Shown: positions 18,001 to 29,719 of the stretch, piece after piece | How the letters are laid out: each line of letters opens with the position of its first letter | Position numbering within the stretch: the first letter of the stretch is position 1 | Source of the DNA: Sphingosinicella xenopeptidilytica | GTDB taxonomy: Bacteria; Pseudomonadota; Alphaproteobacteria; Sphingomonadales; Sphingomonadaceae | Reading direction: 5' to 3' | Assembly (NCBI RefSeq): GCF_042676985.1 | Contig: NZ_JBHTIK010000015.1 | Coordinates: 434,001-498,000, forward strand | DNA length: 64,000 nucleotides | Position numbers and translations under genes: made by a program | Notes under the pieces: model-generated | Database searches by the model: none | Seen by the model: only the letters and a program-made list of their open reading frames with translations | What the model was told of the DNA's origin: nothing

Positions 18001-18085
18001 GCCGGATGTACCGGACCGGCGGAGCAGATACGGTCCTGCCCTCCCCCTGTCCAGCCCGTTTCTGACGAAACATGCCCCAAAATGC

Positions 18086-18113
18086 GAAGGGCGCCGCGGA
18101 TGCGACGCCCTTC
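18086..18113 (-). terminator. probable terminator of hupB
   Basis: GAAGGGCG (18086-18093) pairs with CGCCCTTC (18106-18113). On the minus strand a short T-tract (GCATTTTGG) follows, making a modest intrinsic terminator 25 bases past the hupB stop. Confidence 0.55.
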
Positions 18114-18137
18114 GACTAAACCCTTGCGGGCGCGGTT

Positions 18138-18410
18138 TTAGTTGACCGCGTCCTTCAGGCCCTTGCCGGCCTTGAACTTGGGCTGCACGCTGGCGGCGAT
18201 CTTCATCGTTTCGCCCGTGCGCGGGTTACGGCCCGTCGAAGCCTTGCGCTTCGCCGTCGCGAAGGTGCCGAAGCCGACGAGACGAACTTCGTCACCCTTC
18301 TTCAGGGCCTTCGTGATGCTCTCGAACACGGCCTCAACGGCCTTGCCCGCGTCAACGCGCGAAAGACCTGCTGCGTCCGCAACCGAGCCGATAAGTTCCT
18401 GCTTGTTCAT
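18138..18410 (-). CDS. hupB: DNA-binding protein HU
   Basis: A 90-residue nucleoid protein. The start MNKQELIGSVADAAGLSR, the dimer core, VRLVGFGTFATAKR and the DNA-contacting arm GRNPRTGETMKI are all typical of HU rather than IHF. The ATG at 18410 is chosen because it gives the standard N-terminus. It follows lon in the same direction, as in many proteobacteria, with its own promoter space of 138 bases. Confidence 0.96.
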   Translation of the reverse strand: MNKQELIGSVADAAGLSRVDAGKAVEAVFESITKALKKGDEVRLVGFGTFATAKRKASTGRNPRTGETMKIAASVQPKFKAGKGLKDAVN

Positions 18411-18453
18411 TCCCTGTACCCCCAAGACGGAAGAGTGGTTGGATCGGCGAATA

Positions 18454-18484
18454 AAAGCCGGGCGCCATGTAAGTGCCCGGCTTT
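18454..18484 (-). terminator. intrinsic terminator of lon
   Basis: AAAGCCGGGC (18454-18463) pairs with GCCCGGCTTT (18475-18484) around an 11-base loop. On the minus strand the stem continues into TTTTATTC. It separates lon from hupB. Confidence 0.75.
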
Positions 18485-18548
18485 ATGAGAGTCAAAGGGA
18501 AAACCGCAGAATTTGGGGCTTTCCCGAACTTTTTATCGCTTTTTCGTC

Positions 18549-20942
<2,394 letters not shown>

Positions 20943-21087
20943 TCTCTCAACAACTCCACAGCCAGGCGCGTCACCAAGGGCAGCGCGCGCCTCCTTGTGT
21001 GCCAATATGGGCACGGTCGCGGCGCTGCACAATGGCGACCCTACATGCTTTCACTGAAGAGGGAGTGAATTCCTCGTTTCGCAAACG

Positions 21088-21117
21088 AAAAGAGCGGACC
21101 CGCCAGGCCCGCTCTTT
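21088..21117. terminator. intrinsic terminator between TonB receptor and lon
   Basis: AAAAGAGCGG (21088-21097) pairs with CCGCTCTTT (21109-21117). On the minus strand the hairpin runs into TTTTCGTTTG. It lies 22 bases past the receptor stop and insulates lon. Confidence 0.75.
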
Positions 21118-21139
21118 CCGCTCGTCTCTTGTGAAGCGA

Positions 21140-24100
21140 TCAGAACTCGAACTTCACGCCCACCCGGATCTGGTAGAGCGACTGCTTCGCCTGATTCTGC
21201 ACAGTGATGTTCGGCTCGGAGAAGCCCGAGTAGCGATACTGTGCGCAGGTCTGGCTCGAGGCCGTATTCGCAACGCCTGCCGTTCCCGTCGGCGTCGCAA
21301 CCGCCAGGCACTGCACGTTGACCGTGGCCGACTGGTAGGCAAACGCCACCTGGCGCTGCACGCCCCAGTCGTTGTTGATCATGTTCAGCACGTTCTCGAT
21401 GTCCGCGAACAGCTTCACGCGGCTCGATCCCACGAAGGTCGGCACTTCCTGTTCGAGATGCAGGTCGACCTTCCAGAAGCTGGGCGAACGCTGTGTGTTC
21501 TTCGAGATGATGCTGCCACGATACTTCGAGAGGCCGTTCTCGTCGATGAAGGTGTTGAACGCTGCTTCGGTCGCCGCGCTGTCGAAGCTGACGAGCGGAT
21601 CGCTCGCCGTCGGCACATAGAGCAGGTACCGCGTGTTGGTGCCGTTGGTGCCAAACACGGGCGAACGGCCGGTCGAGGTGTCGCGCATCGTCAGGCTGTA
21701 GGGACGGCCGGTGCGATACTCGCCGAACAGCGCGAAGCGGGTTTTGTAGTCCCCGAAGAACGCGTGTTCGTAGTCCACCGAGAACTTCAGCGAATGCTTC
21801 ACTTCGTAAATCGAAGTGCCGTAGTCCGCGACGTTCGGGTCCGCCATCGTGGCGTTGCCGTAAAGCGAGCCCGCAGTCGCAGACGTGATCGGGTTCACGT
21901 CCTTGATATCCTGGAACGTGTAGCTCAGGCTGGTCGTCAGGCCGAAGTCCCATGCCTTTTCGACGCGGCCCACCGCGATGATCGAGCGGCCCTTGCTCGT
22001 CGAGGCGAGCACCAGATCCTGGTTGGTCTGGTTGGTATCGCCGGGCAGGATGCCGACCGACGTGCGGCCATAGCGCGGGCGCCCGTCCGGCAGCGTGCCG
22101 ATCACGACCGAGCGCGCATCGTAATATGTATTGGCGTGGGCCGTCTTGCCGTAAACGAGGTCGGCGCCCAGAAGCCAGCCGTCGCCGAGCGCCCCGAAAT
22201 CGGCATCATAGTTCGCCGAAAGCGTCGCGCGCCATTGCGCCGGAAGCTCGTAGTCCGGGTGGATGGCGTTGACCGGCGCCGCTGCGAGCGATGCGGTATT
22301 GGTTTGGAGATAGTCGAGCACCAGCGGATCGAAGGCAGACGGGTCCACCCCGTTCAGTGCCGCCGCGCAAAGCGCCGCTGCAGTCGGCCCCGCCGGAACG
22401 TCACAACCGTCCGTGGACGTATTGCGACGGATATCGATGGCGTTCGTCAGCTGGCCCGTATTGGAAAAGCTGTTCGACAGGAACACGTCCGGCGCACCGC
22501 CCGCGAACTTGCCGACACCGCCGCGCAGCACGAAGCGGTTCGTCGGCTGCCAGTCGAAGCCGACCCGCGGCTGGAACACGCCCATGCCCTTGAAGGTCTT
22601 CGTGTTCGAAAAGCCGGTGCGGGCAAGGAAGTTTTCGTTGAACGGCACCCTGCTGTTGCTGCCCTGCAGGTCGTAGCGCGCTCCGATCGAAAGCTGCAGC
22701 GTGTCGGTCGCGTGCCAGTCGTCCTGCAGACCGAACGTATAGGTCTGCGTGCTGAACCGGGCCGCTGCATCGGCCACGTCGCCGCTCGGCACGGCACCCG
22801 CAAGGCGGACGCGATTCGCGATTCCAGCTTCGAAGTCGGTGATCGAGTCGAAGTAATATTCGCCGTTCGCGCGCTGCAGGAACAGGTTGAAGACATCGAC
22901 ATCGGTGTAGCCGACAAGGAACTTGAAGCTGTGCGCCCCGGCCTCCAGCCGCGCCGTCAGGTCGATGGAGAGGTTCTCGGTGTTGAGCTGGTTCGCATGG
23001 CGGCTCACGTCCGGGCCAAAATACACGATCGGCTGGGACGTCGACGTGTTGCCGCAAGACGTGCGATCATTGCCCGTCCCCGCTGTGATGGACGTTTCAT
23101 CAAGGCAGACGCCGATCTGACCGAAGCTCGTGTCGCCGAACGGCGTCTGTCCGCGGTTGTAATCGCGGTAGGCAGCCCGGAATTCGGTCGAAAAGGCATC
23201 GGACCACTGCGAGTTGAGCTGGAACGTACCCGAGTTCACCTCTTCGGTCAGCTCATAGCCATTCGAACGATAGCCGAAGGTCGGCCCCGTGTTCGACGTG
23301 TTCATGTTCTGACTGAACTGCTGGTTACCCTCGTTGCGGATGTAGGTGAGCGAGACGCGGTGGTCGTCGGTGACGTTCCAGTCCAGCTTCGCCGTCATCT
23401 TCTCGTCGGTTTCGCTGGCGCCCTGAAACACGCCGAGCGTGTCGTAGCCGTAAACCGATTGCGCGATCGCCGAGACGCGATCAACCGCCGTCTGCGACAG
23501 ACGCGGAATCTCGGTCGCGAAGCCCATGCCGGCGGGGCCTTCGTCGACCGGATCGCTTTCCTTCAGCTTTTCATAGGCGATGGCGAAGAACAGCTTGTCC
23601 TTCACGATCGGTCCCGAAAGGAAGCCGCCGTACTGCTTGGACGTGAAGTCGAGGTTCACCGGATTGCCGCGGATGCGGTCGCCCGTCAGGCTGTCGTTCG
23701 AATAGGTGTAGAAGGCCGAACCGGTGAACCGGTTGGTGCCCGAGCGCAGCACGACGTTTACCGCGCCACCCTGGAAATCGCCCTCGCTGACGTCATAGGG
23801 CGCGATCTTCACGGACATCTGCTCGATCGCGTCGAACGGGACGGGGCCGCGCGAAGTCGGCAGGCCGCCGTTGTTGATGCCGAAGTCGTCTGAGAACTGG
23901 ATGCCATCCACCGAGAAGCGGTTGAGACGGCCGTTCTGGCCAGCGATCTCGATCGTGCGCGCGTTGGATGCGTCGATGCTGACGAACGGATCGCGCCGCG
24001 CCATGTCGCGGATATCGCGGTTCACCGAAGCGACGCCCTCGATCTCGTTGCGGCCAAGCGTCGTGATCGGACCCTGGCTCTTCGAACCGGCACCCGAAAC

Positions 24101-24475
24101 CGAAGAGGCGGTGACGGTGATGATCTCTGTGGCGTTGAGTTCGACAGGAAGGCGGAAGGGCTGACCGGCCGTGAGGAAGACGTCGGTGACCTGCGCGGTT
24201 TCGAAGCCGGGTGCCGTTACCTCAACCGTGAACGGGCCGCCGATGCGCAGGCCCGATGCGGAGAAGCTGCCGTCCGCACTGGTCGTCGCGCGGGCGACGG
24301 TGCCGGAGGGCGTGTGCGTGATCAGGACATCGGCACCGGCAACGGGTGCACCGGCGGCTTCCACGGTGCCGCGGACGGACGATGTCGTTTCCTGGGCAGA
24401 CGCGGGTGTGGAGAGAGAAACCACCAACGGCACCGATGCAACACTCGCTGCCAGCAAGATCTTGATCGCACGCAT
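21140..24475 (-). CDS. TonB-dependent receptor, Oar-like with carboxypeptidase-regulatory-like N-terminus
   Basis: A 1111-residue outer-membrane transporter. Signal peptide at about residues 1-27 (ending STPASAQE). A CarboxypepD_reg-like domain (VRGTVEAAGAPVAGADVLI…SFSASGLRIGG) precedes a plug (TTLGRNEIEGVASVNRDIRDMARRDP, FSVDGIQFSDDFG) and a long 22-strand-type barrel rich in aromatic/Asp turns, ending in the aromatic GVKFEF that targets BamA. Oar-like receptors take up large or peptide-like ligands, but the ligand is unknown. The ATG at 24475 gives a proper signal peptide. It has its own terminator and promoter space, so it is an independent unit inside the lon/clpX block. Confidence 0.93.
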   Translation of the reverse strand: MRAIKILLAASVASVPLVVSLSTPASAQETTSSVRGTVEAAGAPVAGADVLITHTPSGTVARATTSADGSFSASGLRIGGPFTVEVTAPGFETAQVTDVFLTAGQPFRLPVELNATEIITVTASSVSGAGSKSQGPITTLGRNEIEGVASVNRDIRDMARRDPFVSIDASNARTIEIAGQNGRLNRFSVDGIQFSDDFGINNGGLPTSRGPVPFDAIEQMSVKIAPYDVSEGDFQGGAVNVVLRSGTNRFTGSAFYTYSNDSLTGDRIRGNPVNLDFTSKQYGGFLSGPIVKDKLFFAIAYEKLKESDPVDEGPAGMGFATEIPRLSQTAVDRVSAIAQSVYGYDTLGVFQGASETDEKMTAKLDWNVTDDHRVSLTYIRNEGNQQFSQNMNTSNTGPTFGYRSNGYELTEEVNSGTFQLNSQWSDAFSTEFRAAYRDYNRGQTPFGDTSFGQIGVCLDETSITAGTGNDRTSCGNTSTSQPIVYFGPDVSRHANQLNTENLSIDLTARLEAGAHSFKFLVGYTDVDVFNLFLQRANGEYYFDSITDFEAGIANRVRLAGAVPSGDVADAAARFSTQTYTFGLQDDWHATDTLQLSIGARYDLQGSNSRVPFNENFLARTGFSNTKTFKGMGVFQPRVGFDWQPTNRFVLRGGVGKFAGGAPDVFLSNSFSNTGQLTNAIDIRRNTSTDGCDVPAGPTAAALCAAALNGVDPSAFDPLVLDYLQTNTASLAAAPVNAIHPDYELPAQWRATLSANYDADFGALGDGWLLGADLVYGKTAHANTYYDARSVVIGTLPDGRPRYGRTSVGILPGDTNQTNQDLVLASTSKGRSIIAVGRVEKAWDFGLTTSLSYTFQDIKDVNPITSATAGSLYGNATMADPNVADYGTSIYEVKHSLKFSVDYEHAFFGDYKTRFALFGEYRTGRPYSLTMRDTSTGRSPVFGTNGTNTRYLLYVPTASDPLVSFDSAATEAAFNTFIDENGLSKYRGSIISKNTQRSPSFWKVDLHLEQEVPTFVGSSRVKLFADIENVLNMINNDWGVQRQVAFAYQSATVNVQCLAVATPTGTAGVANTASSQTCAQYRYSGFSEPNITVQNQAKQSLYQIRVGVKFEF

Positions 24476-24674
24476 TTCCAGATTTCCCCACTTTCGACGG
24501 TCGTTGAATGATCGGTTGTGCGGGGAGGACCACACCTCGCACACCCCTTCTTCGGGCCGCTTAGGTGTGCTTTGTTACAGAATTTCTGCGGGAGCAAGGC
24601 AAGATTGCGATTCAATTGCTGCATCGCAGCGTGTGGCTTTTTCAGCACATATCAACCACGTGGGTACGTAAAAA

Positions 24675-24699
24675 AAACGGCGGCACAAGGCCGCCGTTT
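24675..24699 (-). terminator. intrinsic terminator of clpX
   Basis: AAACGGCGGC (24675-24684) pairs with GCCGCCGTTT (24690-24699). The minus-strand transcript ends in eight T residues (24670-24677 region). A strong terminator 26 bases past the clpX stop. Confidence 0.9.
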
Positions 24700-24725
24700 G
24701 AAACAATAATGCCCGTCTGCAGGAA

Positions 24726-26003
<1,278 letters not shown>

Positions 26004-26151
26004 AAAACGCCTCTTCCGGCCTCCGCGCCGGTTCCTAGTCCGCCTGCCATCCTAGCGCGCACACACGCCGCTTCAATGGTCAATGCGGTCACATTCCCGA
26101 AATATATAGCGCCGCCTTGCTCAACGGAACGTGAACGGGCGGGCAGCCTGT

Positions 26152-26793
26152 TCACGCCGCCTTGGCTTCCTCGTCGGCGGGCGACGGGCGTGTTTCGAAC
26201 ACCTCGTCGATAAGGCCGAAAGCCTTGGCTTCGTCCGCCGACATGAACTTGTCGCGCTCCACGGCGGACTCGATCGTCTCGACCGGCTGCTTGGTGTATT
26301 TGGCCATCAGCTCGTTCATGCGCGAGCGGATACGCAGGATTTCGCGTGCCTGGATCTCGATATCGGTTGCCTGGCCCTGCGCGCCGCCCGAAGGCTGGTG
26401 GACCATGATGCGCGCGTTCGTGAGCGCGATACGCATCCCCGGCTCGCCTGCGGCGAGCAGGAAGGCGCCCATCGAGGCGGCCTGACCGATGCACACCGTG
26501 CCGACGCGCGGACGGATGTATTTCATCGTGTCGTGGATCGCCATGCCCGCCGTGACGACCCCGCCCGGCGAGTTGATGTACATGAAGATGTCCTTCTTCG
26601 GGTTTTCCGATTCGAGGAAGAGGAGCTGCGCCGTGATCAGCGACGCCATGTGATCCTCGACCCCGCCGGTCACGAAGATGATGCGCTCCCGAAGCAGCCG
26701 CGAATAGATGTCGAAGCTGCGCTCGCCCCGGTTCGACTGCTCGATGACGATGGGGACGAGAGCGTTCGTGAGGCTGCTGACGGGATCGATCAT
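26152..26793 (-). CDS. clpP: ATP-dependent Clp protease proteolytic subunit ClpP
   Basis: A 213-residue serine peptidase forming the tetradecameric chamber. The catalytic triad is visible: Ser in IGQAASMGAFLL, His in ARIMVHQPSGG and Asp in ERDKFMSADEA. The ATG at 26793 has GAAGGA five bases upstream and gives the usual N-terminus (IDPVSSLTNALVPIVIEQ); the frame continues open upstream without homology. The C-terminus carries a short Ala/Glu-rich tail. It sits between tig and clpX. Confidence 0.97.
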   Translation of the reverse strand: MIDPVSSLTNALVPIVIEQSNRGERSFDIYSRLLRERIIFVTGGVEDHMASLITAQLLFLESENPKKDIFMYINSPGGVVTAGMAIHDTMKYIRPRVGTVCIGQAASMGAFLLAAGEPGMRIALTNARIMVHQPSGGAQGQATDIEIQAREILRIRSRMNELMAKYTKQPVETIESAVERDKFMSADEAKAFGLIDEVFETRPSPADEEAKAA

Positions 26794-26887
26794 GGGAGTC
26801 CTTCGCGGGCGTTTGTCTGTTCCGATAACGGGATAGGTCGGCACAGGTGCGCCCGCTGTCAAGTGGGCGAAGTGGAGGCGAAGGAAG

Positions 26888-26914
26888 CCCGGGGGCCGGC
26901 ATGGCCGCCCCCCG
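26888..26914 (-). terminator. GC-rich hairpin between tig and clpP
   Basis: CCGGGGGCCGGC (26888-26899) and GCCGCCCCCCGG (26903-26914) form a 12-bp stem with one mismatch and a three-base loop. It lies 17 bases past the tig stop. No U-run follows, so it may be a weak terminator or an RNA 3'-end stabiliser. Confidence 0.4.
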
Positions 26915-26931
26915 GCATCAGTTCGCTCGGT

Positions 26932-28527
26932 TCAGGCCTTCGCGGCTTTCTTGGCCGGGGCCTTTTTCGCTGGCTTTTTTTCCGGTTCCGCATCGGCTTC
27001 CGCCTTTGCAGCCGTTTTCTTGGCGGCGGGCTTCTTTTCGGCCTTCACCGCGTCTTCTTTCGGCTCGGCGTCATCCGCCTTCGCCGTCTTCTTGGCAGCC
27101 TTTTTAGGCTTGCCCTCCCCATGCGCGTGACCATGATCGTGGTCATGGTCATGATGGTCGTGGCCGCAGCCTGGGCCATGGACGTGGCCGGTCGGCGTCT
27201 CGTCGTCGTCCTCGATCGCCTGCTGCAGATCCTCGCGACTGACGCTGCGCTCGGTCAGCTCGGCCTTGTCGAGAAGCACGTCGACGACCTTGTCCTCATA
27301 GAGCGGCGCGCGGAGCTGCGCGGCGGCCATGGCGTTTTCCTGGAAATACTTGACGACCTGCTGCTGCTGGCCCGGATAGCGCGCAGCTTCCTGACCGATC
27401 AGGCGATTCATCTCGGCCTGCGTGACGTTCACGCCTTCCTTCTGACCGATTTCGGAGAGGAGCAGGCCAAGACGCACGCGGCGCTCGGCGATGCGGCGAT
27501 ACTCGTCCTTGTCTTTCTCAAGCTCGGCGACCGCGGCGGCGGGGTCCGCCTCGTGGCTCGCCTCGTGCTCCAGCTGCGCCCAGATCTGGCCGAACTCGGC
27601 CTCGACCATCGTCGGGGGCACTTCGAAATCGTGGTTCGCGGCGAGGTGATCGAGCAGTTTGCGCTTCAGGTGCGTGCGGGTCATGCCCTGCAGTTCGCCG
27701 GAAATCTGGTCCTTCAGGATTTCCTTCAGCTTGTCGAGGCTCTCGAGGCCGAGGTTGGTCGCGAGCGTATCGTCGATCGCGGCGTCCTGCGGCTGGCGCA
27801 CTTCGGTGACGAGCACGTCGAACACCGCGGGCTTACCCTTGAGGTAGGCGACGTTGTAATCTTCCGGGAAGCTCACTTCGACCTTCACCTTGTCGTTCGC
27901 CTTGACGCCGACGAGCTGATCCTCGAAGCCGGGGATGAGGCGGCCGGAGCCGATCTCGATCTGCATCCCCTCGCCTTTGCCGCCTTCGAACTCCTCGCCT
28001 TCGACCGAACCGACGAAGTCCATGACGACGACGTCGCCCTGCGCCGCCTTGTAGGTCTTCGGCGCGGCTTCGAAACGCTTCTGCTGGTCGGCGAAGCGCT
28101 TCAGCGCATCCTCGATCTCGGCATCGCTCGGCTCGACCACGAGCTTTTCGAGCGCGATGCCCTCGATGTTCACCGACGTGATTTCCGGGAGCACTTCGAG
28201 CTCAACCGTGAACACGACGTCCTTGCCCTGCGCATAGTCGTCCGCAAGCGCGACGGACGGCTGCATCGCCGGGCGCAGCTTCTTGTCGGCAACGAGTTTC
28301 TGCACGCCTTCCTGCACCGCGCTGTTCAGCGCATCGCCGTGCATCGCCTCGCCGTGCATCTTCTTCACGAGGTTCTTCGGAACCTTGCCGGGGCGGAAGC
28401 CGGGCATACGGATCTGGCCGGAGACCTGCGTGATCTGGGCGTCGATGCGCGATTCGAGATCCTTGGCGGGGATCGTCACTTCGTACTGGCGCTTCAGGCC
28501 TTCGTTCGTCTTCTCGGCAATCTGCAT
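26932..28527 (-). CDS. tig: trigger factor with His-rich and Lys/Ala-rich C-terminal extension
   Basis: A 531-residue ribosome-bound chaperone and PPIase. The ribosome-docking signature GFRPGKVP lies near residue 44. The FKBP-type domain has GDVVVMDFVGSVEGEEFEGG and IGSGRLIPGFEDQLVG. The helical chaperone arms follow. Unlike the usual length of about 430, residues from about 447 on are an extension: a 26-residue block with ten histidines (GHDHHDHDHDHGHAHGEG), then about 59 residues of Lys/Ala/Pro repeats ending KKAPAKKAAKA. The first could bind divalent metals and the second nucleic acid; both are inference. The ATG at 28527 is the family start. Confidence 0.95.
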   Translation of the reverse strand: MQIAEKTNEGLKRQYEVTIPAKDLESRIDAQITQVSGQIRMPGFRPGKVPKNLVKKMHGEAMHGDALNSAVQEGVQKLVADKKLRPAMQPSVALADDYAQGKDVVFTVELEVLPEITSVNIEGIALEKLVVEPSDAEIEDALKRFADQQKRFEAAPKTYKAAQGDVVVMDFVGSVEGEEFEGGKGEGMQIEIGSGRLIPGFEDQLVGVKANDKVKVEVSFPEDYNVAYLKGKPAVFDVLVTEVRQPQDAAIDDTLATNLGLESLDKLKEILKDQISGELQGMTRTHLKRKLLDHLAANHDFEVPPTMVEAEFGQIWAQLEHEASHEADPAAAVAELEKDKDEYRRIAERRVRLGLLLSEIGQKEGVNVTQAEMNRLIGQEAARYPGQQQQVVKYFQENAMAAAQLRAPLYEDKVVDVLLDKAELTERSVSREDLQQAIEDDDETPTGHVHGPGCGHDHHDHDHDHGHAHGEGKPKKAAKKTAKADDAEPKEDAVKAEKKPAAKKTAAKAEADAEPEKKPAKKAPAKKAAKA

Positions 28528-28574
28528 TTCGTCCGTCGGCTTTCGTTCAAGAACCCAAGTATTTGACCAAAGTC

Positions 28575-28659
28575 TGGTGCGGGCGAAGGGACTCGAACCC
28601 CCACGTCTTTCGACACCAGAACCTAAATCTGGCGCGTCTACCAGTTTCGCCACGCCCGC
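28575..28659 (-). tRNA. tRNA-Leu (anticodon TAG)
   Basis: An 85-nt class II tRNA with encoded CCA. Acceptor GCGGGCG/CGCCCGC, anticodon loop TTTAGGT in a CCAGA/TCTGG stem, and a long variable arm (GTGTCGAAAGACGT) as expected for Leu. It stands 47 bases upstream of the tig start. Confidence 0.96.
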
Positions 28660-28730
28660 AGGTCCACCAAGGGGAGACCCCGGCGGCTTTGGCGGCGGTC
28701 TATACGCACGCCCGCGTAAGGTGGCAAGGC

Positions 28731-29480
28731 TTAGGAGGCGGGCGCTTCCCGCACTGCGCCGATCAGGAACTCGATGTTGCCTTCGGGCCCCTTGATCGGG
28801 CTTTCGGTGATCCCGAGCACACGCCAGCCGGGCAGCGCCGCGAGCCATGCCTCCACCTCGGCGCAGACACGGGCATGGATGGCGGGATCGCGTACGACAC
28901 CGCCCTTCCCCACCTCCGCCGGCCCCGCTTCGAACTGCGGCTTGATGAGCGCCACGAGCCGCGCGCCCGGCGCGGCGAATTTCAGCGGTGTGTCCAGCAC
29001 CTTGGCAAGACCGATGAAACTCGCATCGCAAACGATGATGTCGATGTTCTCGGGGATCTGCTCAGCCGTCAGATGCCGCGCGTTGGTCTTTTCGAGCACG
29101 ACGACGCGCGGATCCTGCCGCAGCTTCCACGCCAGTTGGTTCGTGCCCACATCGACCGCGTAAACACGCGCGACTCCGCGCGTGAGCAGCACATCGGTAA
29201 AGCCCCCGGTTGAGGAGCCCACGTCCATCGCAACGAGCCCGGAAGGATCGATCCCGAAATGGTCGAGGCCCTTTTCCAGCTTGAGCCCGCCACGCGACAC
29301 CCACGGATGATCCTTGCCACGTACGTCGAGCGCCGCGTCCTCGGCCACCATCTCCCCCGCCTTGGCGACCTTGCGCTCCCCCGCAAACACCAGCCCGGCC
29401 ATGATGAGCGCCTGCGCCTTCGCACGGCTCTCGACGAGCCCGCGCGAAACGAGAAGCTGGTCAATGCGGGTTTTGGGCAT
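28731..29480 (-). CDS. TlyA family rRNA 2'-O-methyltransferase
   Basis: A 249-residue protein with an N-terminal S4 RNA-binding domain (TRIDQLLVSRGLVESRAKAQALIMAGLVFA) and an FtsJ/RrmJ-type SAM domain (VSRGGLKLEKGLDHF, then MDVGSSTGGFTDVLLTRG with the SAM loop, and VCDASFIGL). TlyA proteins methylate 16S and 23S rRNA, and some act as haemolysins. It is last in the dxs-(YwqK-like)-tlyA series, six bases after the preceding gene. Confidence 0.92.
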   Translation of the reverse strand: MPKTRIDQLLVSRGLVESRAKAQALIMAGLVFAGERKVAKAGEMVAEDAALDVRGKDHPWVSRGGLKLEKGLDHFGIDPSGLVAMDVGSSTGGFTDVLLTRGVARVYAVDVGTNQLAWKLRQDPRVVVLEKTNARHLTAEQIPENIDIIVCDASFIGLAKVLDTPLKFAAPGARLVALIKPQFEAGPAEVGKGGVVRDPAIHARVCAEVEAWLAALPGWRVLGITESPIKGPEGNIEFLIGAVREAPAS

Positions 29481-29486
29481 ACGATC

Positions 29487-29717
29487 TCAACGCGCCTTGG
29501 GCCGGATCAGCGTCGTCTTGTACGGCATTCCTGCCTTGTCATAAGTCGTCCACTCACCGCACTGCTCGCCGTTCTCAAACCAGCCCGAGCGCAGCTTCGT
29601 GCCGTTCTTGCGGAACCATTCCCAATAGCCGATCATCCGGCCATCAAGCATCTGCCCGCGCGCCCAGAGGCTGTCATCCTTGTGGTGCTTGACGAACGGA
29701 ACAGGCTCCGACGTCAC
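29487..29717 (-). CDS. small YwqK-like/MORN-type protein
   Basis: A 76-residue protein of unknown role. Its GxxxGxWxxxxxxG repeats (GRMIGYWEWFRKNGTKLRSGWFENGEQCGEWTTYDKAG) are MORN/YwqK-type beta-hairpin repeats. The start is GTG, two bases after the dxs stop, and the gene ends six bases before tlyA. It is thus a tightly packed middle gene, probably real; GTG is the only start giving the repeats. Confidence 0.75.
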   Translation of the reverse strand: MTSEPVPFVKHHKDDSLWARGQMLDGRMIGYWEWFRKNGTKLRSGWFENGEQCGEWTTYDKAGMPYKTTLIRPKAR

Positions 29718-29719
29718 TG

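Noticed and set aside
20999..23893. A 964-codon open frame on the plus strand opposite the TonB receptor
   Set aside because: It is antisense to a gene with clear family motifs, its translation is Arg/Ala/Val-rich without any domain, and such frames arise from GC-rich third positions. Similar long shadows lie opposite fadJ-like, clpP/tig, dxs, RND and argD/DUF1338 genes.
26120..26151. GGAAC followed by a GTT-containing stretch between clpP and clpX
   Set aside because: Spacing and -10 do not match EcfG well and the direction points into the clpP gene from its 3' side.
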